In this document: positions 8,744 through 17,200 of the stretch, one piece after another
Numbering within the stretch: the stretch's first letter is position 1
Layout: the number at the start of each line of letters is the position of its first letter
Assembly: GCF_014490035.1 (NCBI RefSeq)
Contig: NZ_CP061008.1
Location: 2,418,001-2,482,000 of the forward strand
Reading direction: 5' to 3'
DNA length: 64,000 bases
Source of the DNA: Achromobacter xylosoxidans
GTDB lineage: Bacteria; Pseudomonadota; Gammaproteobacteria; Burkholderiales; Burkholderiaceae_B
Notes under the pieces: generated by a model
Told to the model about the DNA's origin: nothing
Databases searched by the model: none
The model's input: only the letters and a program-made list of their open reading frames with translations
Translations under genes and position numbers: made by a program

Positions 8744-9298
8744 CTACCTGAGTGTTGTAGCCGACACTCTGTCCGGATACCAAGCGGTGAATTTCATCGC
8801 GCCGGCCAGCGCCGCCACCGTCACTGCGATGGCGACCGCCTGCGGCAACTGCGGCTTGTACAGCAGCAACGCGTCGGCCGCCACCATGCTCGCAAACGCC
8901 AGCGCCCAGGCTGTGGTCACGGCATAGTTCATGCGCGCGTAGCGACGGTTCTTCCAGACGTATTCCGGTTCCTTTTCGCGTGCGTATTCCAGTGCGAACG
9001 GCCGGCGCAGCGCCAGGGTCAGCAACACCAGGAGCAGCATGCCGGCATCGACCCGCAGGCGCGCCTGGGCGATGGTCCAGGAATCCCCGTCCGCCATCGG
9101 GGCATACAGGGTCATCCCCATGAACAGCAGCAGCGTGCCGGTTTCCAGGATCTTGATGCGCCGCTCGGGGCTGAGCCAGTCGCGCAGCACCAGCCCGGCG
9201 GATACGAAAGTGCCGGCGGCAAGCCCTTCCAGCACGCCGACGGTTCTTTCAATGATGACAAACACGATGAACGGCGCGAACGCCAGCAGGATATTCAT
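8744..9298 (-). CDS. Membrane protein, IspZ/septation-protein-like
   Basis: A 184-residue integral membrane protein with about five hydrophobic segments: residues 1-16, a second near 25-37, one at about 52-65, one at about 82-95, and a pair in the C-terminal third. The start MNILLAFAPFIVFVIIER and the placement of charged loops recall the intracellular septation protein A group, but I would not name it. It lies 15 bases upstream of the GNAT gene on the same strand and is probably cotranscribed with it. Confidence 0.7.
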   Translation of the reverse strand: MNILLAFAPFIVFVIIERTVGVLEGLAAGTFVSAGLVLRDWLSPERRIKILETGTLLLFMGMTLYAPMADGDSWTIAQARLRVDAGMLLLVLLTLALRRPFALEYAREKEPEYVWKNRRYARMNYAVTTAWALAFASMVAADALLLYKPQLPQAVAIAVTVAALAGAMKFTAWYPDRVSATTLR

Positions 9299-9659
9299 CT
9301 TGGTTCCCCGACCTCGAGCGCGCGCCCCTGCGCGTTGTCAGCGTCGCCTTGAGAATCAAGACGCGAACTTGTCCATTTACGCCTGTCCGCCAGGGTGCGG
9401 GATATGGCGCAGTTCGACCATCGGCAAGGTGGCCGTGCGCATATGGACGATTGTTCCGGCGGCGCGGCGACGCATCGGCCGTCTGGCCGGCGCCGGCTGG
9501 CGCAAAGGATGAGTTCGATGGGCGATGGCCGGCACGGCTTGCGGTCCGCAGGGCGTACCGCCTTTGGCGGACTTCCCGCCGCGTAGTCGCAGGCGTTGCT
9601 CCATCAGCGGGCGTCGGCTATGGTCAAGGGCTTCGCCCAACCCTGCCCCCGAGGAAACC
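9299..9659. other. Intergenic gap without a recognisable gene
   Basis: 361 bases between the divergent membrane-protein and thioesterase genes. Short open frames exist on both strands, but their products are Arg/Ala/Pro/Gly-rich translations of GC-rich DNA without family motifs, and none has a convincing ribosome site. No tRNA, riboswitch or strong intrinsic terminator is visible. It must hold the promoters of both flanking genes. Confidence 0.55.
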
Positions 9660-10139
9660 ATGACATCAGTCCTTCCGTCCACGACCCTGAGCGTGGATCC
9701 CGCCTGGATCGACGAGTACGGCCACATGAACGCCGCCCATTACGTGGGCATCTTCGACCGCGTCGGCTTCCAGTTGTTGCGCGAGGTGGGGGTGGGGCTG
9801 GATTACACCGAGGCCACGCGCTGCGGCATCTACACGATGAACGTGCACGTGGCCTATTTGCGTGAAGTGCTGGCGGGCGATCCGCTGGCGCTGCGCATCC
9901 GCCTGCTGGAAGCGGACGACAAGCGCCTGCTGTGCCTGATGGAGCTGATGCAGACCCGCGACGGCTACGTCGCGGCCACGATGGAGCAGCTGTCACTGCA
10001 CGTGGACCTGGAAACGCGGCGCGCCAAGTCGTTTCCGCCGGAGCTGGCGCAGCGGCTGGCGCGCACGGTCGCGGCGCACGCCGCCCAGCCGCTGCCGACC
10101 GGCTACCGGCGGCTCTTGCCGCTGAAGCCGCCGCGTTGA
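9660..10139 (+). CDS. Hot-dog acyl-CoA thioesterase
   Basis: A 159-residue thioesterase of the 4-hydroxybenzoyl-CoA thioesterase/FadM-like group. The catalytic-type motif is DEYGHMNAAHYVGIFDRVG (residues about 18-37), followed by the hot-dog core VHVAYLREVLAGDPLALRIRL and a second strand set ending in QLSLHVDLETRR. The start at 9660 follows GAGGAAACC. The same family is found fused to or beside carnitine dehydrogenases in related bacteria, but here it stands alone, facing the TauD-type gene. The acyl-CoA substrate is unknown. Confidence 0.85.
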   Translation: MTSVLPSTTLSVDPAWIDEYGHMNAAHYVGIFDRVGFQLLREVGVGLDYTEATRCGIYTMNVHVAYLREVLAGDPLALRIRLLEADDKRLLCLMELMQTRDGYVAATMEQLSLHVDLETRRAKSFPPELAQRLARTVAAHAAQPLPTGYRRLLPLKPPR

Positions 10140-10166
10140 GTCATCGCGCCTGACCGGCCCGACCGC

Positions 10167-11042
10167 TCAGCGCGCGACCGCGATCGGCCGGTCGCCCGAG
10201 ATCGTGGTGCGGTGCATCTCGCGGTCGAAGCCGTCGTAGTCGTTCATGGCCAGGTGCTGGGTGCAGCGGTTGTCCCACAGCGCCAGCGAGCCCGGCGCCC
10301 AGCGGAAGCGGCAGGTGAACTCCGGCCGCGCCGCGTGGCGGTACAGGAACTGCAGCAGGGGCTCGCTTTCTTCCTGGGTCATGCCGTCAAAGCGCAAGGT
10401 GTAGGTGCTGTTCACGTACAGCGCCTTCCTGCCCGTGGCCGGGTGTACGCGCACCACGGGGTGGATCACCTCGCTCGTGGCGCGGTCGTCGGTGCGCACG
10501 TCCATCTTGTGGGCGGGGTCGCCGTTGTTCACCACCGCGCCGCCCGCGCCATAGGAGCGCACCGCGCTGTGCACCGCGCCCAGCCCGTCCAGGATCTGCT
10601 TCAGCCGGTCCGACAGCGCGTCGTAGGCGCGGTACATGTTCGCCCACATGGTGTCGCCGCCGTAGGGCGGAATGACGCGGCCGTACAGCGCCGAGCCCAG
10701 CGGCGGTTCTTCGGCGTAGCTCATGTCCGTGTGCCACAGTCCGCCGAACAGGCGCCGGGTGGTTTCGGCGCGGCCCTTCATGACGGGCAGAATGGTGGGG
10801 TGTCCTTCCAGCGCCCGCACGAAAGGCACTTCCAGCAGCTCGCCGAAGCGCGAGCTGAAATCGATATGCTGCTGGGGCGTCAGTTGCTGGTCGCGGAAGA
10901 ACACCACCAGGTGCTCGTGCAGCGCGTTGCGCACCTCGTCGAACTGATCGTCCGACAGCGGTCGTGACAGGTCGATGCCGCGGATTTCGGCGCCCAGCGC
11001 GCCGGCTATCGGTTGGGTTTCCAGATGGCGATACGTGGTCAT
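10167..11042 (-). CDS. TauD/TfdA-family 2-oxoglutarate-dependent dioxygenase
   Basis: A 291-residue Fe(II)/2-oxoglutarate oxygenase of the TauD/TfdA family. The metal-binding facial triad is present: His104 and Asp106 in LWHTDMSY, and His263 in TQHLAMNDYDG. The 2-oxoglutarate-binding Arg is about 278 in MHRTTI. The start at 11042 has GGAG seven bases upstream. It lies 14 bases downstream of a Bug binding protein gene, and both are divergent from an IclR regulator, which suggests uptake and oxidative cleavage of one substrate. The family acts on taurine, sulfonates, phenoxyacetates and others; nothing here fixes which. Confidence 0.9.
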   Translation of the reverse strand: MTTYRHLETQPIAGALGAEIRGIDLSRPLSDDQFDEVRNALHEHLVVFFRDQQLTPQQHIDFSSRFGELLEVPFVRALEGHPTILPVMKGRAETTRRLFGGLWHTDMSYAEEPPLGSALYGRVIPPYGGDTMWANMYRAYDALSDRLKQILDGLGAVHSAVRSYGAGGAVVNNGDPAHKMDVRTDDRATSEVIHPVVRVHPATGRKALYVNSTYTLRFDGMTQEESEPLLQFLYRHAARPEFTCRFRWAPGSLALWDNRCTQHLAMNDYDGFDREMHRTTISGDRPIAVAR

Positions 11043-11056
11043 GCTTGTCTCCTTGC

Positions 11057-12025
11057 CTATTGAAGCTTGATCTGCGCCTTGCTCACCAGCGCGCCCCACT
11101 TGTCGGTTTCCGCCGCGATGTAGCGACTGAAGTCCGCTGGCCCTTCGGCCGAAATGATGCCGCCCATGGCGCCGATCTGTTCGCGCACGTCGGGCATGGC
11201 CAGCACGGCCAGCAGTTCCTTGTTCAGGCGCTCGATGATGGGCTTGGGCGTGGCCGCCGGCGCCAGCACGCCGAACCATCCGGCGATCTCGTAGCCCGGC
11301 AGGCCGGCCTCCGCCATCGTCGGCACGTCGGGCAGCTGCGGCGAGCGCGCCGTGCTGGTGATCGCCAGCGCGCGCAGCTTGCCGGCCTTCACCAGCTGCA
11401 GCGCCGACGGCATGTTGTCGAACATCATCGGCACGTGGCCCGCCACGGTGTCGTTCAAGCCCGGCGCGCTGCCGCGGTAAGGCACGTGGGTCAGGCGCAC
11501 GCCTGCGGACGAGGCGAACAGTTCGCCCGCCAGGTGCAGCGAGGTGCCGGCGCCGGGGGTGGCGTAGTCCAGCGGCGCTTTCGACTTCTTCGCGTAGGCG
11601 ATCAGTTCCTGCACCGAGCGCACCGGCAGCGCGGGATTGACCACCAGCAGGTTGGGCACGCTCATCAGCATCGTGACGGGCGCCAGGTCGCGCTGCGGCT
11701 TGTAGGGCAGGTCCGGATAGAGGGCGGGGTTGATGGAGATGGGGCCGATATTGCCCATCACGATGGTGTAGCCGTCGGCCGGCTGCTTGACCGCGAAATC
11801 GGTGCCGATGTTGCCGCCGGCCCCGGCCTTGTTCTCGACGATGACGGGCTGGCCCAACCGTTCGCCGAGCTTGTGGCTGACCAAGCGGGCCAGCATGTCG
11901 GTCGATCCGCCCGGCGGGTAGGGCACGATCCATTTGACTGGCTGCGCCGGCCAGGTTGCTTGCGCCGCGGCGGATCCCGTACAGAACACGAGACCCGCCG
12001 CCAAGGCGAGTGCGATGCGTTTCAT
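11057..12025 (-). CDS. Bug/TctC-family periplasmic binding protein
   Basis: A 322-residue tripartite-tricarboxylate-receptor (Bug) protein. A Sec signal peptide spans residues 1-22 (MKRIALALAAGLVFCTGSAAAQ). The family motifs follow: WIVPYPPGGSTDMLAR, VIVENKAGAGGNIGTD, LTHVPYRGSAPGLNDTVAG, and LPDVPTMAEAGLPGYEI. The start at 12025 has GGGAAGGAG upstream. No TctA/TctB membrane partners are adjacent, so it is an orphan Bug, as is usual in Bordetella. It is first in a two-gene unit with the dioxygenase, and the ligand is presumably that enzyme's substrate or precursor. Confidence 0.92.
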   Translation of the reverse strand: MKRIALALAAGLVFCTGSAAAQATWPAQPVKWIVPYPPGGSTDMLARLVSHKLGERLGQPVIVENKAGAGGNIGTDFAVKQPADGYTIVMGNIGPISINPALYPDLPYKPQRDLAPVTMLMSVPNLLVVNPALPVRSVQELIAYAKKSKAPLDYATPGAGTSLHLAGELFASSAGVRLTHVPYRGSAPGLNDTVAGHVPMMFDNMPSALQLVKAGKLRALAITSTARSPQLPDVPTMAEAGLPGYEIAGWFGVLAPAATPKPIIERLNKELLAVLAMPDVREQIGAMGGIISAEGPADFSRYIAAETDKWGALVSKAQIKLQ

Positions 12026-12082
12026 AGCTATGTCTCCTTCCCGGGCTCGCCGGTCTTGCCGGGAGCGTCGTTTATGTGTATT

Positions 12083-12117
12083 GTTCACCTAGTGATCAAT
12101 ACGTTTATTAGGTGAAC
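12083..12117. promoter_or_regulatory. Inverted repeat, probable IclR operator
   Basis: Nine-base perfect inverted repeat GTTCACCTA (12083-12091) and TAGGTGAAC (12109-12117), separated by 17 bases that include TGATCA. It lies in the 94-bp gap between the divergent Bug and IclR genes, with the right arm only two bases from the IclR start codon. The position suggests autoregulation plus control of Bug-TauD; this is inference. Confidence 0.6.
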
Positions 12118-12119
12118 GA

Positions 12120-12767
12120 TTGAAGAATAATAGATCGATTCAACGGTGTCTATCCATCATGCGGGCCTTCCGCGGCAACGGCCGGCCCACACTGGCCGAA
12201 CTGGCGCGCGCCGTGGACCTGCCGCACGCGACCGTGCTGCGGTTTCTGCAGACGCTGGAAGAAGAGGGCTACGCGGCGCGCGAAGACAGCCGCTGGCGCC
12301 TTACGCCGCTGGTGTTCGAACTGGGTTTTGCCGCCATGGAAAGCCTGGGCGTGACGGACGCCGTGCAGGAGATCCTGCAGAACCTGGCCGACGCCTATTC
12401 CGGCACGTCCAACCTGGGCGAGGCTAACCCCGAAGGCGTGATCATCATCGGCCGCGCCATGGCGCCGGCCGAACGCCGCCGCCTGGTGGTGATGAACCTG
12501 CGCGTGGGCAGCGTGCTGCCGCCGGCCAGCGCGCTGGCCGGCGGCTTGCGCCTGGCGCCGGGGGAGTGGACCCGGTTCGACTATCCGGACAGCAACCAGG
12601 TGTCGGTGGCCGTGCCCGTGCCGCAGGCCGGCTCGCGCCTGTTGTCGGTGGGGATTTCGGTGGCCGCCCCGGAAGTGGAAGGGAACCGGCTGGAAGCCGA
12701 CATGGTGCCCGCCTTGCAGCAGGCGGCGCAGACCATCGCCGGGGTGATCCGGGTCGGCGTGGTGTGA
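12120..12767 (+). CDS. IclR-family transcriptional regulator, short ligand domain
   Basis: A 215-residue IclR regulator starting at TTG 12120. The winged-helix domain (residues 5-65) is clear: RSIQRCLSIMRAF, LAELARAVDLPHATVLRFLQTLEEEGY. No ATG gives a complete HTH, so TTG is preferred. The effector-binding domain keeps EVNLGEAN-like and VAVPVPQAGSRLLSVGISV segments. About 40 residues usually found between the GSVLPPASA and VAVPV strands are missing, making it shorter than the usual 250. It is divergent from, and likely controls, the Bug-TauD pair. Confidence 0.82.
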   Translation: MKNNRSIQRCLSIMRAFRGNGRPTLAELARAVDLPHATVLRFLQTLEEEGYAAREDSRWRLTPLVFELGFAAMESLGVTDAVQEILQNLADAYSGTSNLGEANPEGVIIIGRAMAPAERRRLVVMNLRVGSVLPPASALAGGLRLAPGEWTRFDYPDSNQVSVAVPVPQAGSRLLSVGISVAAPEVEGNRLEADMVPALQQAAQTIAGVIRVGVV

Positions 12768-12785
12768 GCGTGGCGGGGCGGGGGT

Positions 12786-13190
12786 TCAGTTTTCGGCAGC
12801 TTGCGGCAATTTCGCGATCACCTTGATCTCGAAGTCGAAGCCGTATAGCCAGGTCACGCCCACCGCGGTCAGCGTCGGATGCGGCGCCTCGCCCCAGTAC
12901 TCCGGCACCACCTGCCAGATTTTCTCGAACTTGGCCGCCGGATCGACCATGAATACCGTCACGTCGACCACGTCGTCGAAGCTGCAGCCGGCCGCCGCCA
13001 GCACGGCCTGCAAGTTGCGGAACGCAAGCCGGACTTGCGCCTGCAGGTCCGGCTCCGGCGTGCCGTCGTCGCGGCTGCCGACCTGTCCCGAAACGAACAG
13101 AAAGCCGTTGGAGCGGATCGCGGGGGAATAGCGGTTGCGTTCATACAGGGCCTGGCGGCCGGGCGGAAAAACGACGTCGCGTTGGGTCAT
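12786..13190 (-). CDS. RidA-family protein lacking the usual catalytic Arg
   Basis: A 134-residue YjgF/YER057c/UK114 (Rid) protein: GFLFVSGQVGSRDDG, VRLAFRNLQAVLAAAGCSFDDVVD split around the core, and VFMVDPAAKFEKIWQVVPEYW. In canonical RidA the enamine/imine deaminase Arg (Arg105 in E. coli) lies before VEVARLPKD. The matching stretch here is PTLTAVGVTWLYG and has no Arg. It is therefore probably one of the Rid subfamilies without that activity. The start at 13190 has GGAG upstream. It is divergent from a LysR regulator, its probable controller. Confidence 0.85.
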   Translation of the reverse strand: MTQRDVVFPPGRQALYERNRYSPAIRSNGFLFVSGQVGSRDDGTPEPDLQAQVRLAFRNLQAVLAAAGCSFDDVVDVTVFMVDPAAKFEKIWQVVPEYWGEAPHPTLTAVGVTWLYGFDFEIKVIAKLPQAAEN

Positions 13191-13330
13191 GCTTATCTCC
13201 ATCTGTGGGCCGCTTGCGGCCCGGCGTTAACGATGCAGGGACTGTAGGCGGCCGCGCCGCCGCGATAAACGGGCAAGTCCAGCCATCACTGTTTGTAGAA
13301 TCCAAATAATCTGGAAGAGCGGGAGCAGAG

Positions 13331-14251
13331 ATGGACCGTTTCGACGCGATGCAGGCCTTTGCCCGGGTGGTGGAAACCGGCAGCTTCACCAAGGCCGCCG
13401 AGACCCTGCACATGAGCAAGACCAGCGTGACGCAACTGGTGCAGCAGTTGGAGGCGCGCTTGCGCGTCAAGCTGTTGAACCGCACCACCCGCAAGGTCAA
13501 CGTGACCGCCGACGGCGCTGCCTACTATGAGCGCGTGCTGCGGCTGCTGGCCGACATGGACGATGCCGAGACCAGCCTGTCCGGCGCCTCGGCCGTGCCG
13601 CGGGGGCGTTTGCGCGTGGACGTGCCCAGCCCGCTGGCGCGCATGATCCTGGTGCCGGCCTTGCCGGCGTTCCATGCACAGTACCCGGACATCCAGCTGG
13701 ATATGGGCGTGAGCGACCGGATCGTCGATCTGATCGGCGAGAACGTCGACTGCGTGGTGCGCGGCGGGGAACTCACCGACCAGTCGCTGATGGCGCGGCG
13801 CGTGGGCGATCTGCGGCTGGGCGTGTACGCGGCGCCGGAGTACCTGGAGCGCGCCGGCACGCCCGCGCATCCGCGCGAGCTGGAGGACACGCACCACCGC
13901 ATCGTGGGCTTTCTATGGGCGCGCAACGGCAAGGCGCTGCCCTACGCCATGCGCCGCGACGGCGAGAGCATCAAGGTGCATGGCCGCCATGTGCTGGCGG
14001 TCGACGACGGCAACGCCTATCTGGCGGCCGGTCTGGCCGGGCTGGGAGTGCTCTGGCTGCCCGACTATATGTCACGCGCTCACGTCGACAGCGGCGAGCT
14101 GGTGCCGCTGTTCCAAGACTGGCGCCTGGATTCCATGCCGATGTACGTGGCGTTTCCGCCCAACCGGCACGTGAGCGCCAAGCTGCGCGTGTTCATCGAT
14201 TGGGTCGCCGGGCTGTTGGGGCAGTACACGCCCGAGCCGCCGCGCGGCTGA
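13331..14251 (+). CDS. LysR-family transcriptional regulator
   Basis: A 306-residue LysR regulator. The N-terminal winged helix is at residues 1-60 (MDRFDAMQAFARVVETGSF, AAETLHMSKTSVTQLVQQLE, NRTTRKVNVT). The substrate-binding domain begins at about residue 90 (GRLRVDVPSPLARMILVPAL, DCVVRGGELTDQSLMARRVG, AGLGVLWLPDYM). It belongs to the large DsdC/CrgA-like group of proteobacterial LysR proteins. It is divergent from the RidA-like gene with a 140-bp gap. The inducer is unknown. Confidence 0.9.
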   Translation: MDRFDAMQAFARVVETGSFTKAAETLHMSKTSVTQLVQQLEARLRVKLLNRTTRKVNVTADGAAYYERVLRLLADMDDAETSLSGASAVPRGRLRVDVPSPLARMILVPALPAFHAQYPDIQLDMGVSDRIVDLIGENVDCVVRGGELTDQSLMARRVGDLRLGVYAAPEYLERAGTPAHPRELEDTHHRIVGFLWARNGKALPYAMRRDGESIKVHGRHVLAVDDGNAYLAAGLAGLGVLWLPDYMSRAHVDSGELVPLFQDWRLDSMPMYVAFPPNRHVSAKLRVFIDWVAGLLGQYTPEPPRG

Positions 14252-14285
14252 GCCTCGCGCGCGACACGGACCGGCCTCGCCTTGT

Positions 14286-16001
14286 TCAAACCTGCTGGCT
14301 GCGTGCGCCGCGCAGCAGCTTGCCCGGCAATGCGCCGGTGGCCGCGCCGCCTTCGAAGATCGGCAGGCCGTTGACCAGCGTGGCCACGTAGCCGTCGGCG
14401 CGCTGGATCAGGCGGCGGCCCCCGCCGGGCAGGTCGAACACCATCTCCGGGCAATGCACGCGTACCGCATCGGGATCGATGATGTTGACGTCGGCCTTGT
14501 AGCCAGGCTGCAGCAGGCCCCGGTCCAGCAGCCCGTACACGCTGGCGGTGTCGCGCGTCTGGCGCTTGACCACGTGCTCCAGGTCCAGCAGCGGGCCGCG
14601 GCGGCGGTCGCGGGCCCAGTGGCTGAGCATGAAGGTGGGCATGCTCACGTCGCAGATGTAGCCGCAATGCGCGCCGCCGTCGGACAGGCTGTTGACCGTG
14701 TAGGGCTGCTGCATCAGCTGGTGCAGATGGTCCAGGTTCTCGTACGAATAGTTGAACGACGGGTAGTACAGGATGGCCTGGCCTTCGTTCTCCAGCATCA
14801 GGTCGTAGACGATCTCCAACGGCGCGCGGCCGCTGCGCTGCGCCATGGCGGCCACGCTTTCCTCGGGTACCGGCTCGTAGTCGGGATCGCTGCCCAGCCG
14901 GTAGATCTTGTGGAAGCTGCTGAACAGCGTTTCGGCGCGTCGGTCCAGCAGGCCGCGCTGTTCGTTCATGATGCGGCTGCGCGTCGCGGGGTCGCGCAGG
15001 CGGGCCAGCTGTTCCGCCAGCGGCAGGGCATGCAGCGCCTGGTAGCTGGGATGCGCGATGAACGGATGCAGCGTGCTTTGCCACGAAAACAGGATGCCCA
15101 GCGGACGTCCGCTGATGCCTGCCAGCAGCGGCACGCCTTCGCGGTGCGCCCGGTCCAGGCTGCTGGCGATCTGCTTCCACACATCGGGCGCGGCGTCGGT
15201 CTGCTGCAGGTTGAACAGCACGGGCAGGCGGTTGTGGCGCGCCAGCTGCTCCAGCCAGGGCATTTCGCCTTCCATGGCGGGATGGTTGGCGGTCATCTGG
15301 AACACGCCATGTCCGACCTCGCCCATGACCGAGCCCAGGGCGGTGATCTCCTCGCCGGTGGCGAAGGTGCCGGGCGGATACTTGCGCTCGTCGTACTTGT
15401 GCAGGAAGGTGCGCGAGGTGGAAAAGCCCACCGCGCCGGCCTCCAGCGCTGCGCGCACCACTTCGCGCATGGCGATCAGGTCGGCGGGCGAGGCCTCGTC
15501 GTGGTGGATGGCGCGTTCGCCCATCACATAGGCGCGCACCGCGCTGTGCGGGATCTGCGCGCCCACGTCCAGGGCCTTGGGGCGGCGGTCCAGCGCGTCC
15601 AGGTATTCGGGAAAGGTCTCCCAGTCCCACTGGATGCCTTCGGACAGCACCGAGCCGGGGATGTCCTCGACGCCCTCCATGACCTTGATCAGCCATTCGC
15701 GCCGCTCGGGCTTGACGGGAGCGAAGCCCACGCCGCAGTTGCCCATGATGGCCGTGGTGACACCGTGCCAGGTGGAAGGGCTGAGGTACGGGTCCCAGGT
15801 GGCCTGGCCGTCGTAGTGGGTGTGGATGTCCACCCAGCCCGGGGCGACCAGGCAGCCGTCTGCGCGGATCTCGCGGCGGGCGGCGCCGGCCCGGCCTTCG
15901 GCCTGGACCACGCGTCCATCTTCGATCGCCAGGTCCGCCTGGTAGCGGGGCCGGCCCGACCCATCGACGATCGTGCCGCCGCGGATGACCAGATCATGCA
16001 T
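14286..16001 (-). CDS. N-acyl-D-amino-acid deacylase family amidohydrolase
   Basis: A 571-residue metal-dependent amidohydrolase of the D-aminoacylase/N-acyl-D-glutamate deacylase group. Metal-site motif [14 protein letters not shown] is at residues about 58-71, then [30 protein letters not shown], the [12 protein letters not shown] segment with the C-terminal His/Asp, and the closing [13 protein letters not shown] typical of composite-domain amidohydrolases. No signal peptide, so cytoplasmic. It lies 28 bases after a Bug binding protein gene on the same strand, suggesting uptake then hydrolysis of an N-acylated D-amino acid or a similar amide. Confidence 0.9.
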   Translation of the reverse strand: MHDLVIRGGTIVDGSGRPRYQADLAIEDGRVVQAEGRAGAARREIRADGCLVAPGWVDIHTHYDGQATWDPYLSPSTWHGVTTAIMGNCGVGFAPVKPERREWLIKVMEGVEDIPGSVLSEGIQWDWETFPEYLDALDRRPKALDVGAQIPHSAVRAYVMGERAIHHDEASPADLIAMREVVRAALEAGAVGFSTSRTFLHKYDERKYPPGTFATGEEITALGSVMGEVGHGVFQMTANHPAMEGEMPWLEQLARHNRLPVLFNLQQTDAAPDVWKQIASSLDRAHREGVPLLAGISGRPLGILFSWQSTLHPFIAHPSYQALHALPLAEQLARLRDPATRSRIMNEQRGLLDRRAETLFSSFHKIYRLGSDPDYEPVPEESVAAMAQRSGRAPLEIVYDLMLENEGQAILYYPSFNYSYENLDHLHQLMQQPYTVNSLSDGGAHCGYICDVSMPTFMLSHWARDRRRGPLLDLEHVVKRQTRDTASVYGLLDRGLLQPGYKADVNIIDPDAVRVHCPEMVFDLPGGGRRLIQRADGYVATLVNGLPIFEGGAATGALPGKLLRGARSQQV

Positions 16002-16029
16002 TGCGCTCTCCTTTCGATACGCGCCGGGT

Positions 16030-17040
16030 TTATTGGAGGACCAGGCCGATGCGCTTGATCACCGCGCCCCAGCGTTCGCTGTCCCGCTGGACGATCTGCG
16101 AGAATTCCTTCGGTCCCGCGCCGCTGACCTCATTGCCCTGCGACACGATGCTCTGCGTCACTTCGGGTGTTTCCAGCGCCTCGCGGAACACCTGGGCCAC
16201 GCGCTCCGCCAGCGCCGGCGGCATGTCGCCGGGGCCGAAAATGCCCTGCCAGCCGACGATGTCCAGCCCGGGTATGCCTTGCTCCTTCAGGGTAGGCAGG
16301 TCCGGCAGCACGCTCAGGCGGCGGTCGGTGGCCGGGCCCAGCAGCTTGACCTTGCCGGCGCGCGCGTTCTCCACGGCGGTGGCCGTGCCGTCGAAATAGA
16401 CCTGGACGTCGCCCGCCAACAGCGCGCGGCTGGCGTCGGCGGTGCCCTTGTAGGGCACGTGCACGATGTCGATGCCGGTCTGTTGCTTGAGTATCTCGCC
16501 GTTCAGATGCGAGGTGGACCCGGGGCTGTAGGAAGCGAAGTTCAGCTTGCCAGGATTGGCCCGGGCGTAGTCGATCATCTGCGCCGTGGTCGAAAAGGGC
16601 GCGTCCTTGTTGGCGACCAGCACGGTGGCCGAGCGCACCACCTGGATGACCGGGGTGAAATCCTTCACCGGGTCGTAGGGCAGCTTTTTGTACAGATGCG
16701 GATTCTGCGTGTGCGTGACGACGATGGTGTAGAGCAGGGTGTAGCCATCGGGGCTGGCGCGGGCCACTTCCTGCGCGCCTATCATGGTGCCGGCGCCGGG
16801 CTTGTTGTCGACGATGACTGGCGCCCCGGTGCGTTGCGTGACCTTCATCGCCAGCATGCGCGCCAGCGCGTCCGACCCGGACCCGGCCGGAAACGGCACC
16901 ACCAGGCGGATGGGCTTGCCGCCGCCCGGCCAGGGTGGGGCCTGCGTCACCGGCGCGGCCGTCGCCGAAAGACAGGCCAGGGCGCCCAGCATGGCAGCCC
17001 CGCCGCTACCCAACAGCTTCAAGAACGACTTGCGGTTCAT
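16030..17040 (-). CDS. Bug/TctC-family periplasmic binding protein
   Basis: A 336-residue Bug protein with an N-terminal export signal (residues 1-28, basic NRKSFLKLLG then a hydrophobic stretch to ATAAP). Family motifs: IRLVVPFPAGSGSDALAR, VIVDNKPGAGTMIGAQ, VHVPYKGTADASRALLAGD, and LPDLPTLKEQGIPGLDI. It is upstream of, and probably cotranscribed with, the N-acyl-D-amino-acid deacylase and is divergent from a LysR regulator. No permease partner is nearby. The ligand is presumably the deacylase substrate (inference from operon). Confidence 0.92.
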   Translation of the reverse strand: MNRKSFLKLLGSGGAAMLGALACLSATAAPVTQAPPWPGGGKPIRLVVPFPAGSGSDALARMLAMKVTQRTGAPVIVDNKPGAGTMIGAQEVARASPDGYTLLYTIVVTHTQNPHLYKKLPYDPVKDFTPVIQVVRSATVLVANKDAPFSTTAQMIDYARANPGKLNFASYSPGSTSHLNGEILKQQTGIDIVHVPYKGTADASRALLAGDVQVYFDGTATAVENARAGKVKLLGPATDRRLSVLPDLPTLKEQGIPGLDIVGWQGIFGPGDMPPALAERVAQVFREALETPEVTQSIVSQGNEVSGAGPKEFSQIVQRDSERWGAVIKRIGLVLQ

Positions 17041-17169
17041 ATTGTCTCCTCCTGGGGGTAGGCAATGTCAGGCATTGCTCTGGAATGAGGTTCACCACAG
17101 GGCGCCGGCGCTGCAATTTTCCGTCGCGGCAAGTCTTTTGTAGTCTTGCCTTTGCGCTCAATCAAATGC

Positions 17170-17185
17170 ATATTTGGCGCAATAT
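17170..17185. promoter_or_regulatory. Palindrome, candidate LysR binding site
   Basis: ATATT-TGGCGC-AATAT lies in an AT-richer island within the 160-bp gap between the divergent Bug (start 17040) and LysR (start 17201) genes, 16 bases before the LysR start. It contains the T-N11-A spacing typical of LysR operators. The role is inferred from position. Confidence 0.5.
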
Positions 17186-17200
17186 TGATGAGAAAAATAC

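Noticed and set aside
14080..16058. Long frames of about 535 codons on each strand beside the deacylase
   Set aside because: Both overlap the deacylase gene in other frames. The deacylase frame alone gives a coherent amidohydrolase with metal motifs.
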